Below, piece by piece: positions 1-7,632 of a stretch of 33,720 bases of DNA. The DNA comes from an uncultured Bacteroidales bacterium (lineage in GTDB: Bacteria; Bacteroidota; Bacteroidia; Bacteroidales; FEN-979). Position 1 is the first letter of the stretch; the number at the start of each line of letters is the position of its first letter. The notes beneath the pieces are model-generated. The model was given only the letters and a program-made list of their open reading frames with translations. It had not been told where the DNA came from and ran no database searches. Location: contig CAIYUC010000182.1 in the NCBI GenBank assembly GCA_903929315.1, positions 1 to 33,720 on the forward strand, given 5' to 3'. The position numbers and the translations under genes are program-made.

Positions 1-61
1 GTACTATGAACAAAATTTGAAATAAGCGCAATTTTTTTTATAAAAAATCATCCAATCAGTT

Positions 62-358
62 ATGAACACAAAAGAACAATGGATTAATAAAACAATGGAA
101 AGCCTGGATGGAATCGGACGGGCCGGATTAAGCCCATTCATCCGGGAAAAGATCCTGCAAAATGTCCATACCCCGCTACCTGAACAAATTTCAGTTAAAT
201 TTCTCAGGGTCTGGAAAATCGCTGCGGCCATCATTTTATTGATCAGTCTCAATATTTTCACCCTCATTCATTTACAGAGGTCATCCGGCACTATTCAGAA
301 TCCGCTAAAATCGGTGGCCAGTGAATATTTTTTATATATTGACACATATAATCTCTGA
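62..358 (+). CDS. Small membrane protein, anti-sigma-factor-like
   Basis: This is a 98-residue protein with a soluble N-terminal half, one hydrophobic segment at about residues 52-68 (AAAIILLISLNIF) and a short C-terminal tail. The N-terminal motif SLDGIGRAGLSPFIREKI resembles the SLDGIxRAxxxPF start of small membrane proteins that follow ECF sigma factors in Bacteroidetes; that likeness is from memory and no domain was searched. The next gene, a Spy/CpxP-like protein, starts 3 bases after its stop, so the two are almost certainly co-transcribed. A sigma-factor gene may lie just left of the window: an open frame ends with TAA at 23-25, but too little is visible to call it. The specific function is unknown. 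Confidence 0.65.
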   Translation: MNTKEQWINKTMESLDGIGRAGLSPFIREKILQNVHTPLPEQISVKFLRVWKIAAAIILLISLNIFTLIHLQRSSGTIQNPLKSVASEYFLYIDTYNL

Positions 359-361
359 GAT

Positions 362-877
362 ATGAAAAATAAAAGATTATACCAGATCCTGATCCTCCTT
401 CTGCTTATCCTTAATCTGGGGACCCTGGGTTTTATCTGGTTTCATAAATCAAACAAGGATAAACAAGCAGGGCCGGCTAAAGCTTCTGAATTTATAATCA
501 AAGAATTAGGTTTATCGGACTCCCAGCAAAAAGAATATATCCTGCTTCGTGAGGAACACAGGGAATCGATGAAGCGCTTGTCAAAAAATGACAAAACCTT
601 GCACAATCATTTTTTCGATATGATTTTTAAAGAGACACAAGATTCTGCAAGTATACAGTTCCTTGCAGATTCAATCTCTGCCAACAGAAAAAAGATGGAG
701 ATCGTTACGTATGACCATTTTTTCAGGATCAATAAAATGCTGAATTCTGAACAGCAAAAAAAGTTCACGTCCATTTTCAGGGAAGTATTACGGCTGGTCC
801 TGCCTCCATTACAACCACCTCCACCTCCCGGTGGTCCGCCACCACCGCCACCGCCACCGCCACCAGAACAGGAATGA
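362..877 (+). CDS. Spy/CpxP-like periplasmic protein with polyproline tail
   Basis: This is a 171-residue protein anchored by an N-terminal hydrophobic segment (residues 7-26). The rest is a charged, mostly helical periplasmic domain. LGLSDSQQKEY (about 49-59) resembles the LTxxQ motif of the Spy/CpxP family, which covers periplasmic chaperones and envelope or metal stress sensors. The last 20 or so residues are nearly all proline with two glycines and then EQE. Such a tail is not part of the family core and should form a stiff extended rod, perhaps a spacer or ligand for another envelope protein. Its position behind the small membrane protein at 62-358 fits an envelope stress operon. The family call is moderately sure; the ligand is unknown. 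Confidence 0.65.
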   Translation: MKNKRLYQILILLLLILNLGTLGFIWFHKSNKDKQAGPAKASEFIIKELGLSDSQQKEYILLREEHRESMKRLSKNDKTLHNHFFDMIFKETQDSASIQFLADSISANRKKMEIVTYDHFFRINKMLNSEQQKKFTSIFREVLRLVLPPLQPPPPPGGPPPPPPPPPPEQE

Positions 878-912
878 AAACTAAAAGTGAATAAAATTAA
901 AATAATTAACAC

Positions 913-2493
913 ATGAAAAAAACAACTTTAATCTTTCTTATAAGTGCGATAATCACAATCATTCATACCGGATTCAGTCAAAACCTGACTTACCCGGTAA
1001 TAGGCACGGCAATAACTACATGTTTTGATACGATAACCGAGATTCCTTGTCCGACTATTTCTTCGGATCCGTTTTTTGGACAATATCACGGAACACCCCC
1101 GTCATTTCAGGACAATGGTAATGGTACCATTACAGATCTGAATACCAGTCTGATCTGGCAAAGCAGCCCCGATGCCAATGGTAATAACAATGGAATCATT
1201 GAGAAAGCGGATAAACTAACATGGTCGCAAATACAGGCACGACCGGCAACTCTGAATGCTGCCAATTATGGTGGATATAATGATTGGCGTGTACCAACGA
1301 TCAAGGAATTATACTCTCTGACAAACTGGAATGGAACAGACCCCAGTGCATATATGGGGAATAGTACAACTAACCTGATACCTTTTATTGACACAACTTA
1401 CTTTCCTTTTGCCTATGGTCAGACAAATCTTGGTGAACGTATTATCGACTCTCAATATGCATCATGCAATTTGTATAATGAAATAGGCTGGGATGGATTC
1501 CCGATGCTCTTCGGATTCAACTTTGCCGATGGCAGGATAAAAGGATATGGTCTGATGATGCCCGGGGGGATTGAAAAGACATTCTTCCTTATTTGTGTTC
1601 GTGGTAATACCAGTTATGGTATCAATAAATTTAAAGATAATGGCGACAACACAATTAGCGACAGTGCAACCGGGTTGATGTGGACCAAAGATGACAGTCA
1701 GACGGGGATGAACTGGCAAGCTGCGCTGGCATGGGCTCAAACCAGGAACACTGCCAATTATTGTGGATACCACGACTGGAGGTTGCCCAATACAAAGGAA
1801 TTGCAAAGTATTGTTGATTACTCCCGTTCGCCAAAGAGTACAAATTCTGCTGCTATTGATCCCATTTTTAATTGCAGCCAGATAGTTGACGAGGCTGGCT
1901 ATCTCAATTGGCCATGGTTCTGGACAAGCACAACCCACAGGTCATACGATGGCATCACCTATACAGGTGCGAATGGAATTTACATTTGTTTTGGTGCAGC
2001 ATTTGGCTGGATGCAGAAACCGGGCAACACCTGGTACTCCCTTGTTGACGTTCACGGCGCAGGAGCACAACGCAGCTCACCTAAATGCGGGACCTATCTT
2101 GGCGACTCTTTAGGTGTTGATTCGCTTGGAAATACGGTTTACGGAAGAGGTCCGCAGGGTGATGTTCTCCGGGTCAATAACTATGTCCGTTGTGTCAGGG
2201 ATTTGACAACCCCGGCAGGGATCATTCAGCCATCCAACGATCCGTTAAACATCAACATCTCACCGAACCCAACCCATGGGAATTTCCTGATAACTTTTAA
2301 TCTGCAGCAGGAGCAAAAAATCAGGATCGAATGTATCAATACATACGGGATCACTGTTTTTGTTTCGGATATGGGTCAGCAATCCAAAGGGGAGCATCAG
2401 ATACCTGTAGCTATTTCTTCCGGATCGGGTGTCTATCTTATAAAGATAATTACCGGATCTGCGTTTACTATAAAAAGGCTGGTGATCCTTTGA
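913..2493 (+). CDS. Secreted DUF1566 (Lcl C-terminal) protein with T9SS sorting domain
   Basis: This is a 526-residue protein with a signal peptide (MKKTTLIFLISAIITIIHTGFSQ). It holds two DUF1566-type units. Each runs from an NGTITD/NTISD strand and a LxW segment to a conserved YxGYxDWRxPxxKEL motif, at about residues 118-133 and 285-301. DUF1566 is related to C-type-lectin/FGE-like folds found in secreted bacterial proteins. The last 80 residues (ISPNPTHGNF to IKRLVIL) form a type A T9SS sorting domain, so the protein should cross the outer membrane and be attached or released by type IX secretion. It begins 35 bases after the polyproline protein and may share its transcript. The ligand is unknown. 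Confidence 0.85.
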   Translation: MKKTTLIFLISAIITIIHTGFSQNLTYPVIGTAITTCFDTITEIPCPTISSDPFFGQYHGTPPSFQDNGNGTITDLNTSLIWQSSPDANGNNNGIIEKADKLTWSQIQARPATLNAANYGGYNDWRVPTIKELYSLTNWNGTDPSAYMGNSTTNLIPFIDTTYFPFAYGQTNLGERIIDSQYASCNLYNEIGWDGFPMLFGFNFADGRIKGYGLMMPGGIEKTFFLICVRGNTSYGINKFKDNGDNTISDSATGLMWTKDDSQTGMNWQAALAWAQTRNTANYCGYHDWRLPNTKELQSIVDYSRSPKSTNSAAIDPIFNCSQIVDEAGYLNWPWFWTSTTHRSYDGITYTGANGIYICFGAAFGWMQKPGNTWYSLVDVHGAGAQRSSPKCGTYLGDSLGVDSLGNTVYGRGPQGDVLRVNNYVRCVRDLTTPAGIIQPSNDPLNINISPNPTHGNFLITFNLQQEQKIRIECINTYGITVFVSDMGQQSKGEHQIPVAISSGSGVYLIKIITGSAFTIKRLVIL

Positions 2494-2544
2494 GATAACC
2501 AGGTATTTGTCAATTAAATAAAATTACGAATGACATGAATGACG

Positions 2545-2583
2545 CATGCCTGCCAGTTTAACTGTCGAAGGCAGTCAGGCATG
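2545..2583. repeat. Imperfect inverted repeat in the 2494-2629 intergenic gap
   Basis: CATGCCTG at 2545-2552 pairs perfectly with CAGGCATG at 2576-2583, and further CC/GG pairing is possible inside. It lies between converging genes (913-2493 plus, 2630-3892 minus). The flanks (ACGAATGACATGAATGACG and GATGAGGAATGAAA) look like the dispersed ATTCGTCATTC-type repeats near 13.6, 16.8 and 19.0 kb. There is no U-run after either arm, so a classical terminator is unlikely. Confidence 0.45.
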
Positions 2584-2629
2584 GATGAGGAATGAAATTT
2601 TGAATTTGAATGATGAATTATCTTGATTT

Positions 2630-3892
2630 TTATTTGATAGTATCCTTTTCTGCGGTTAAAAGCCACTTCCATACCGGTAAAACCTGAATCGTAAAGCCAT
2701 TGATTTTGAGATATTCCTGGTCGGAGTTATATGTTATCAAGATCGATTCTTGCAATGATAACTCCTTCATAGCCTCTGTCAAAGCTTTGATTTCACGTTC
2801 CTGGGTATAGGGGTCGCTTAGGTCATAACAAACCTGCAATAGCCTGAGAGAGTCTTCAGCGATGAGAAAGTCAACCTCGCGATTATTTCTGGTTTTATAA
2901 TAAAATATATTGTGCTTTCTTCGTTTCAATTCAATAAAAACCAGGTTCTCTAATAATCGGCCTTTGTCGTCGGAAGTTTTAAATGCCACCGAATTTCGCA
3001 ATCCATTATCTACCATATATATTTTTCTCATGGAAAGATATTGTCGCTTTAATGAAACATCATATTTCAACAGTTCGTCAAACAAATATGATTCCTGTAA
3101 TAATGAAATGTACTCCTTGACAGTGTTTGGACTATGCAACTGCAATGTTTTCGCTAATGAATTATAACTGAATATCTTTGTAAAGTTTGTTGCAAGAAAC
3201 AGACTGAGTTTTTTAAATCCTCCGATATTCCGTATACCGAAGTGAGCGATCAAATCTTTATATAGCACATCTTCGTACAATCTTTGCAGAACTTCCTCAT
3301 CCTTTGATCGAATATATTCCGGGAAGCCTCCATTAAATAAATATTCTTCCAATTCCCTCAGAATTATCGCTATTTCATCAGTTATAAAGGAGTTATAAGA
3401 GATCTTTTTAAATAACAGGAATTCGCTGAAAGAGAATGGATACATTTCAGTACGGATATACCTGCCGGTTAATCGTGTTGCCAAATCTGATCCAAGGATT
3501 TTTGAATTACTTCCCGTGATATATACTTTAAAACCCTCATCGTATACTCGCCGGATAAACTGCTCCCAACCGCTTACATGCTGAATTTCATCAAAAAAAA
3601 TTACCGAGGCCTCTGACATTTTTTTGAAACATATCATGGTTTTCTGAAAATCTTCCAATTCAAAACCGGCAAGCCTTTCGTCATCGAAATTCATGAAATA
3701 CCAGGTATCATAGTTTTCAGATATCTGGTGCAGCCATGTGGACTTTCCGGATCTGCGGATACCAGTAATAAATGAAACTTGAGGCATGTCCATTTGTCGC
3801 TGAATATCAAGTTTACGTGGAATACCGGTTTCTTTCCTTTTAAACTGCCGGTATTGTTCTTCAATGATTGAAAGCAATTGTGACGACTCCAT
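2630..3892 (-). CDS. AAA ATPase of the AAA_14/DUF4143 family
   Basis: This is a 420-residue cytoplasmic protein. The Walker A motif GIRRSGKST is at residues 44-52 (Lys50), Walker B VIFFDEIQ at 97-104 and a sensor-1-like YITGSNSK at about 123-130. The C-terminal part carries ELKRRK, REVDFLI and LLQVCYD, the degenerate PD-(D/E)XK-like end seen in DUF4143 proteins. Members are common in Bacteroidota, often as recent lineage-specific copies, and their cellular role is unsettled; a toxin or defence role has been proposed for some. It stands alone between the DUF1566 gene and the biosynthetic operon. It has its own well-formed promoter 20 bases before its ATG, overlapped by a palindrome that could be an operator. 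Confidence 0.9.
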   Translation of the reverse strand: MESSQLLSIIEEQYRQFKRKETGIPRKLDIQRQMDMPQVSFITGIRRSGKSTWLHQISENYDTWYFMNFDDERLAGFELEDFQKTMICFKKMSEASVIFFDEIQHVSGWEQFIRRVYDEGFKVYITGSNSKILGSDLATRLTGRYIRTEMYPFSFSEFLLFKKISYNSFITDEIAIILRELEEYLFNGGFPEYIRSKDEEVLQRLYEDVLYKDLIAHFGIRNIGGFKKLSLFLATNFTKIFSYNSLAKTLQLHSPNTVKEYISLLQESYLFDELLKYDVSLKRQYLSMRKIYMVDNGLRNSVAFKTSDDKGRLLENLVFIELKRRKHNIFYYKTRNNREVDFLIAEDSLRLLQVCYDLSDPYTQEREIKALTEAMKELSLQESILITYNSDQEYLKINGFTIQVLPVWKWLLTAEKDTIK

Positions 3893-3911
3893 AATAATTT
3901 ACTTTAGTAAT

Positions 3912-3934
3912 GCAAATTTATACTATTAATTTGC
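3912..3934. promoter_or_regulatory. Palindrome overlapping the ATPase -7 box, possible operator
   Basis: GCAAATT (3912-3918) and AATTTGC (3928-3934) are perfect 7-bp inverted arms separated by 9 bases. They cover the -7 box of the ATPase promoter. A dimeric repressor bound here would block transcription. No regulator gene is adjacent, so this is an inference from symmetry only. Confidence 0.35.
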
Positions 3935-3943
3935 AATAGCAAA
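3913..3943 (-). promoter_or_regulatory. Bacteroidetes-type promoter of the DUF4143 ATPase
   Basis: Read on the minus strand, TTTG (3943-3940) is followed by 19 bases and then TAAATTTG (3920-3913). This matches the phylum's -33 TTTG / -7 TANNTTTG promoter at ideal spacing. Transcription should begin near 3906, leaving a leader of about 14 nt before the ATG at 3892. Confidence 0.7.
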
Positions 3944-4064
3944 AGAAAAAATATTTTTTGTATAATACTATGAATTTTATAAAAGTATAAAATATTGAAA
4001 AAACACTTGTTAGTTATTTCCAGCCGGATTGAAATAAATTAATTAATCAATCACCCAAGGATTG

Positions 4065-4223
4065 TTTTCTGATTCCCTGCAAATCCATCCCGATCCTCAT
4101 CCGGTATTTGGATTTTTTGCAACTCACTGACCGGATATGATAAATGTCTGGGATTTTTTGCCAGGTTAAACGCTTTCATCGCGGAAATCAATTTTAAATC
4201 CTTTCATTCCCTGCGTATTTTTG
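4065..4223. repeat. Conserved promoter-region element, copy A (upstream of lipid operon)
   Basis: This roughly 160-bp non-coding stretch aligns with 13654-13812 at a constant offset of 9589 bases at both ends, with similarity clear by eye throughout. A core at 4107-4127 (TTTGGATTTTTTGCAACTCA plus C) is identical in both copies. The element ends in a -33/-7 promoter in each case. The rest of the 3893-4337 gap is AT-rich and shows no gene. The element could be a duplicated regulatory region or a diverged intergenic repeat. Confidence 0.6.
4193..4223 (+). promoter_or_regulatory. Predicted promoter of the biosynthetic operon
   Basis: TTTA at 4193-4196 stands 19 bases before TATTTTTG at 4216-4223, a full match to the -7 TANNTTTG box with a near-match at -33. 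Initiation near 4230 would give a leader of about 108 nt before the ATG at 4338. The same layout is conserved in copy B (13782-13812). Confidence 0.5.
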
Positions 4224-4337
4224 ATCTGAAAAACTGAAATAAAGGTTTTAATCGAATAACACGATTCAATTTCCAGGTCATGCAAGTCAGAATAGAAAAA
4301 CCTTGATTTTGTTTATCACATTCAATCCAGATGAACC

Positions 4338-5351
4338 ATGGACAGAGAAAGAGAGATTATACGGATTATGCTGGATGCATTCACTGGTGGGGAGACTCCT
4401 GGTCAGCCCTATTTCAGTACTGATGCCGAACGGTTCCAGTGTGCCGGGAAAGAATTCCTTTTTACTACGGATGAATTCTCCGATGAGGACCTGTTCCGCG
4501 ATCATGATCTTTCCGTTCTCGGATGGAATCTGGCCGTTGCCACCATCAGTGACATTTATGCTGCCGGGGGTACACCGCTGTTTTTCGGGCATAGCGTATC
4601 CGTACCCCCAGGTTGGACCAATGTTCAGGTCAGTGATCTCAGCAATGGAATAGTCACCTGCCTGAAACAATCCGGGGTTTCGTTCATTGGGGGTGATCTT
4701 GGGTTTTCCGAACGGTGGCATTATACCGGGATTGTCCTCGGGGAGGTGCAACAACCTCTTTCCCGGCTGGGTGCTCGGGCAGGAGATTCGATCTATATTA
4801 CGGGAACAATTGGAAAAGGGAACCTCGAGGCCGCATTAAAACTCTATTCATCTCATCCTGCCCTGAAACATCTCCTTGATCGTTTTACCATCCGGTTTCC
4901 TTTGAGGAAAGCGGAATCGGAACTGATCAGAAACTTTGCGCACTGTTGCATCGATACCAGCGACGGAATGCTAAGAGCACTTCAAACCATCGCTGAACTT
5001 AACCGGGTAGGCTTTGTCGTGAGCAACCTTCCTTATTGCCCGGCAGGGCTCTTTGCAACACGGTTGCTGGGAAAACCAAATGAATTGCTTTTTATGGGTG
5101 AATCGGGTGAATATGAGCTGCTTTTTACGGTTTCGCCTGAAATGGAACCGGAGCTGCTTAGGGAGACTGAGCAAAAGAAACTTGTTTTTCATAAAATCGG
5201 GCACATAACGGGATCCCCTGATTTATTGCTGGAGGAAAAGGGCAGAACCCTTGATCTGCAAAAATTCCGGTTCTGTGCGAGGGATTACCCTGATGTGGGA
5301 TCTTACCTGGATAAACTGGTAAAAACTTTGAAAGATGAAAGCGGTGAATAA
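4338..5351 (+). CDS. ThiL/PurM-superfamily kinase-like protein heading the lipid operon
   Basis: This 337-residue protein has the AIR-synthase/PurM fold pattern of thiamine-monophosphate kinase. It shows an Asp-rich N-terminal strand (TTDEFSDED, 43-51), ISDIYAAGG (70-78), FIGGDLG (116-122), CIDTSDGML (204-212) and ESGEYELLF (255-263). Canonical ThiL has GEDYEL where this protein has SGEYEL, and DTxVEGxHF where it has DEFSDEDLF, so the acidic metal-binding residues are rearranged. No other thiamine gene is nearby. It overlaps the ketosynthase by 17 bases and opens a nine-gene operon. It may be the housekeeping ThiL, or a relative that phosphorylates or activates a pathway intermediate; the operon context favours the second. 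Confidence 0.7.
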   Translation: MDREREIIRIMLDAFTGGETPGQPYFSTDAERFQCAGKEFLFTTDEFSDEDLFRDHDLSVLGWNLAVATISDIYAAGGTPLFFGHSVSVPPGWTNVQVSDLSNGIVTCLKQSGVSFIGGDLGFSERWHYTGIVLGEVQQPLSRLGARAGDSIYITGTIGKGNLEAALKLYSSHPALKHLLDRFTIRFPLRKAESELIRNFAHCCIDTSDGMLRALQTIAELNRVGFVVSNLPYCPAGLFATRLLGKPNELLFMGESGEYELLFTVSPEMEPELLRETEQKKLVFHKIGHITGSPDLLLEEKGRTLDLQKFRFCARDYPDVGSYLDKLVKTLKDESGE

Positions 5352-6588
5352 CAGGGTAGTAATCACAGGCATCGGTCCTGTGACGGCAATTGGAACCGGG
5401 AAAGAATCATTCTGGAGAAACCTTCTTGATGGCATCGCTAATATAAAAGAGATCCCACCCAAATTTGAGAATAATTACAGGTTCAAATCACGTTTTTTTG
5501 TTCCTTTTCCGTTGGTAAAACTTGAAGAATATCAACTTCCGGGGAAATACGAGGTCATCATGGAATTATCGACACGGGCCGCAGTTGTTGCTACAAAACT
5601 GGCACTGGAAGATGCCGGGATCGGAGTGAAGGAACAGAATCTCAGATTGCCGGTTGATCCGGCCCGATGCACGATCATCCTTGGCACCGGGATCTGCACC
5701 CTGAAAGCTGGTTTTGACGCCCATGAAGCACATGCTCTCAATCCTTCTTTACGATATAACCGAATGGTGATCCCTATGATCATGCCGGATTCAGCCACAT
5801 CCTGGATTTCAATCCTATTCGGGATAAAGGGGGTCAATTATACTATTAATGCTTCCTGTGCATCCGGCACGGTTGCCATTGGAGAAGCATTCCTGCGGAT
5901 CCGGCATGGATTGGCAGATATGGCACTGGCAGGAGGAGTTGAATGCCTGAAAGATGAATCCGGGACCATCATGAGGGGATTTGACAGTATGGGCACGCTG
6001 ACTACCAGTAACGATGGATACCCGCGTCCATTTTCACATGAAAGGAGTGGATTCCTTTTCGCGGAAGGGGGTGCTTGCATCCTGGTTCTTGAATCCCTTG
6101 AACATGCAATGGAAAGGGGAATTACACCTTATGCGGAAATTTTAGGATATTCTGCCAACAGCGACGCCTACAATATTGTTCAGATGGAACCTGCAGGTAC
6201 CCAGGTACGGGCAATGCTGAAAGAACTAATACGCGAAAAGAAAATAGATTATTTCAATACACACGGTACCGGCACACAATTGAACGATGAAACCGAAGCC
6301 CAGGTGATCCGGTCGTTATTCGGCGAAAAGGAGACACAACCACTCATAAACTCCACTAAAAGCATTATGGGTCATTCAATCGGGGCAAGCGGCGCTATCG
6401 AAGCTGCCGTCACGGCACTATCCGTTCAGCAATCGGTGGTTCATAAAAATTTGACTGCCAACGTCATGGACGGTTTAAACCTGGCCTTGGTAAACCTCCC
6501 CTGCGATATTCATGTGGGGATCTCGGCATCCTATGGATTTGGAGGACATAATGCAGCGCTGATATTCGGAAAATTAGAAAAAAGCTAA
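5335..6588 (+). CDS. Beta-ketoacyl-ACP synthase (FabF-like)
   Basis: This 417-residue protein has the condensing-enzyme fold of FabF/KAS II. The nucleophile is Cys175 in INASCASG. The catalytic histidines are His310 in FNTHGTGT and His347 in STKSIMGHSIGASGA, so the Cys-His-His triad and the conserved Lys342 are intact. It should condense malonyl-ACP with an acyl primer and extend a chain carried on an ACP. An ACP gene lies 5 kb downstream in the same operon. Its start overlaps the end of the ThiL-like gene, and the SDR gene follows 3 bases after the stop. It is probably a dedicated pathway ketosynthase rather than the housekeeping enzyme, as no fab genes accompany it. Confidence 0.85.
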   Translation: MKAVNNRVVITGIGPVTAIGTGKESFWRNLLDGIANIKEIPPKFENNYRFKSRFFVPFPLVKLEEYQLPGKYEVIMELSTRAAVVATKLALEDAGIGVKEQNLRLPVDPARCTIILGTGICTLKAGFDAHEAHALNPSLRYNRMVIPMIMPDSATSWISILFGIKGVNYTINASCASGTVAIGEAFLRIRHGLADMALAGGVECLKDESGTIMRGFDSMGTLTTSNDGYPRPFSHERSGFLFAEGGACILVLESLEHAMERGITPYAEILGYSANSDAYNIVQMEPAGTQVRAMLKELIREKKIDYFNTHGTGTQLNDETEAQVIRSLFGEKETQPLINSTKSIMGHSIGASGAIEAAVTALSVQQSVVHKNLTANVMDGLNLALVNLPCDIHVGISASYGFGGHNAALIFGKLEKS

Positions 6589-6591
6589 ACC

Positions 6592-7632
6592 ATGGCTCAG
6601 GAAAGAAATATATTGATAACGGGTGCATCGGGATTGGCGGGAGGCCATATTACCCATTATTTTTCCCGGTATGAAAAAAACGTATACTGCCTGGTCAGGA
6701 AAGGAAGTGACATAAATTATATCAAAGATATGCCGGTAAAAATTATTTACGGTGACATCACCGACCTTATCAGCCTTGAGACCCTTTTCAAAGGCATGGA
6801 TTGGATCATTCATACCGCTGCAAAAGTGACCGACTGGGGAGACTTTCCGGATTACTATCGCATTAATGTCACCGGCACGCTCAACGTCATGAAAGCCGCC
6901 TTCAGTAACCAGATCCGGAACGTGATCATTACCGGTTCGGTTTCCAGTTACGGGGAAGAGAACAGTTCTGTTCTGAAAGATGAGACTTTCGGATTCCGGT
7001 CGCATTATCCTTATGCATTCGATCGCATCCTGCCTTCCGGGATGAACCATTACAGGGATACAAAGGCAGAAGCAACACGTCAGGCGATAGCATTTGCCGG
7101 ACAACACGGGATAAACCTGACAGTGATGGAACCGGTCTGGATTTATGGGGAGAATGAGTTCAACAGCGGTTTTTATGAATATCTGAAAATCGCCAGATCG
7201 GGAATCCCATTCATGCCAGGTTGCCGGTCCAACACGTTTCATGTCATTTATGCCGGAGAACTTGCCAGAGCTTATTGGCTTGCTTTTCAAAAACAATTGA
7301 CAGGCATTCATAGGATCATCATTGGCAACCGGCAACCTGACAATATGCAATCAATCTTTGAATTGTTATGCAGGGAAGCCGGGATGAAGAAACCAGGGAA
7401 TATTCCGAAGTGGATCATCTATCCAATAGCGGTGATACTGGAAAGCATCATTTTCATGCTGAAGCGAACATCTCCTCCTCTCCTTACGCGATCAAGGGTA
7501 AACATGTTTTATGACTCGATCGGATTTTCCACGGTTAATGCTGAAAATCTCCTTGGATTCCATAACCAGGTTGACCTGGAAACCGGGATCCGTAAAACAA
7601 TTAATTGGTATAAAGAAAATAAATTGATATGA
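6592..7632 (+). CDS. NAD(P)-dependent epimerase/3-beta-HSD-like extended SDR
   Basis: This 346-residue protein has an N-terminal Rossmann motif TGASGLAGG (10-18), a GD loop at 54-55 and the active-site pair Tyr154/Lys158 (YRDTK). This is the extended-SDR arrangement of 3-beta-hydroxysteroid dehydrogenases, OleD-type ketoacid reductases and the ceramide/oxosphinganine reductases of sphingolipid pathways. Near the C-terminus, WIIYPIAVILESIIFML (274-290) is a membrane-associating segment, common in SDRs that act on lipids. It sits between a ketosynthase and a radical SAM gene, and its stop overlaps the next start. Reduction of a beta-keto or amino-ketone lipid is the simplest role; the substrate is inferred, not seen. 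Confidence 0.8.
   Translation: MAQERNILITGASGLAGGHITHYFSRYEKNVYCLVRKGSDINYIKDMPVKIIYGDITDLISLETLFKGMDWIIHTAAKVTDWGDFPDYYRINVTGTLNVMKAAFSNQIRNVIITGSVSSYGEENSSVLKDETFGFRSHYPYAFDRILPSGMNHYRDTKAEATRQAIAFAGQHGINLTVMEPVWIYGENEFNSGFYEYLKIARSGIPFMPGCRSNTFHVIYAGELARAYWLAFQKQLTGIHRIIIGNRQPDNMQSIFELLCREAGMKKPGNIPKWIIYPIAVILESIIFMLKRTSPPLLTRSRVNMFYDSIGFSTVNAENLLGFHNQVDLETGIRKTINWYKENKLI

Noticed and set aside
2-25. Possible C-terminal end of an ECF sigma factor gene (frame closing with TAA at 23-25)
   Set aside because: Only seven codons are visible; it cannot be supported without sequence to the left.
607-912. Minus-strand frame encoding a glycine-rich protein
   Set aside because: It is the antisense of the proline codons at the end of the Spy-like gene; no independent start context or homologous character.
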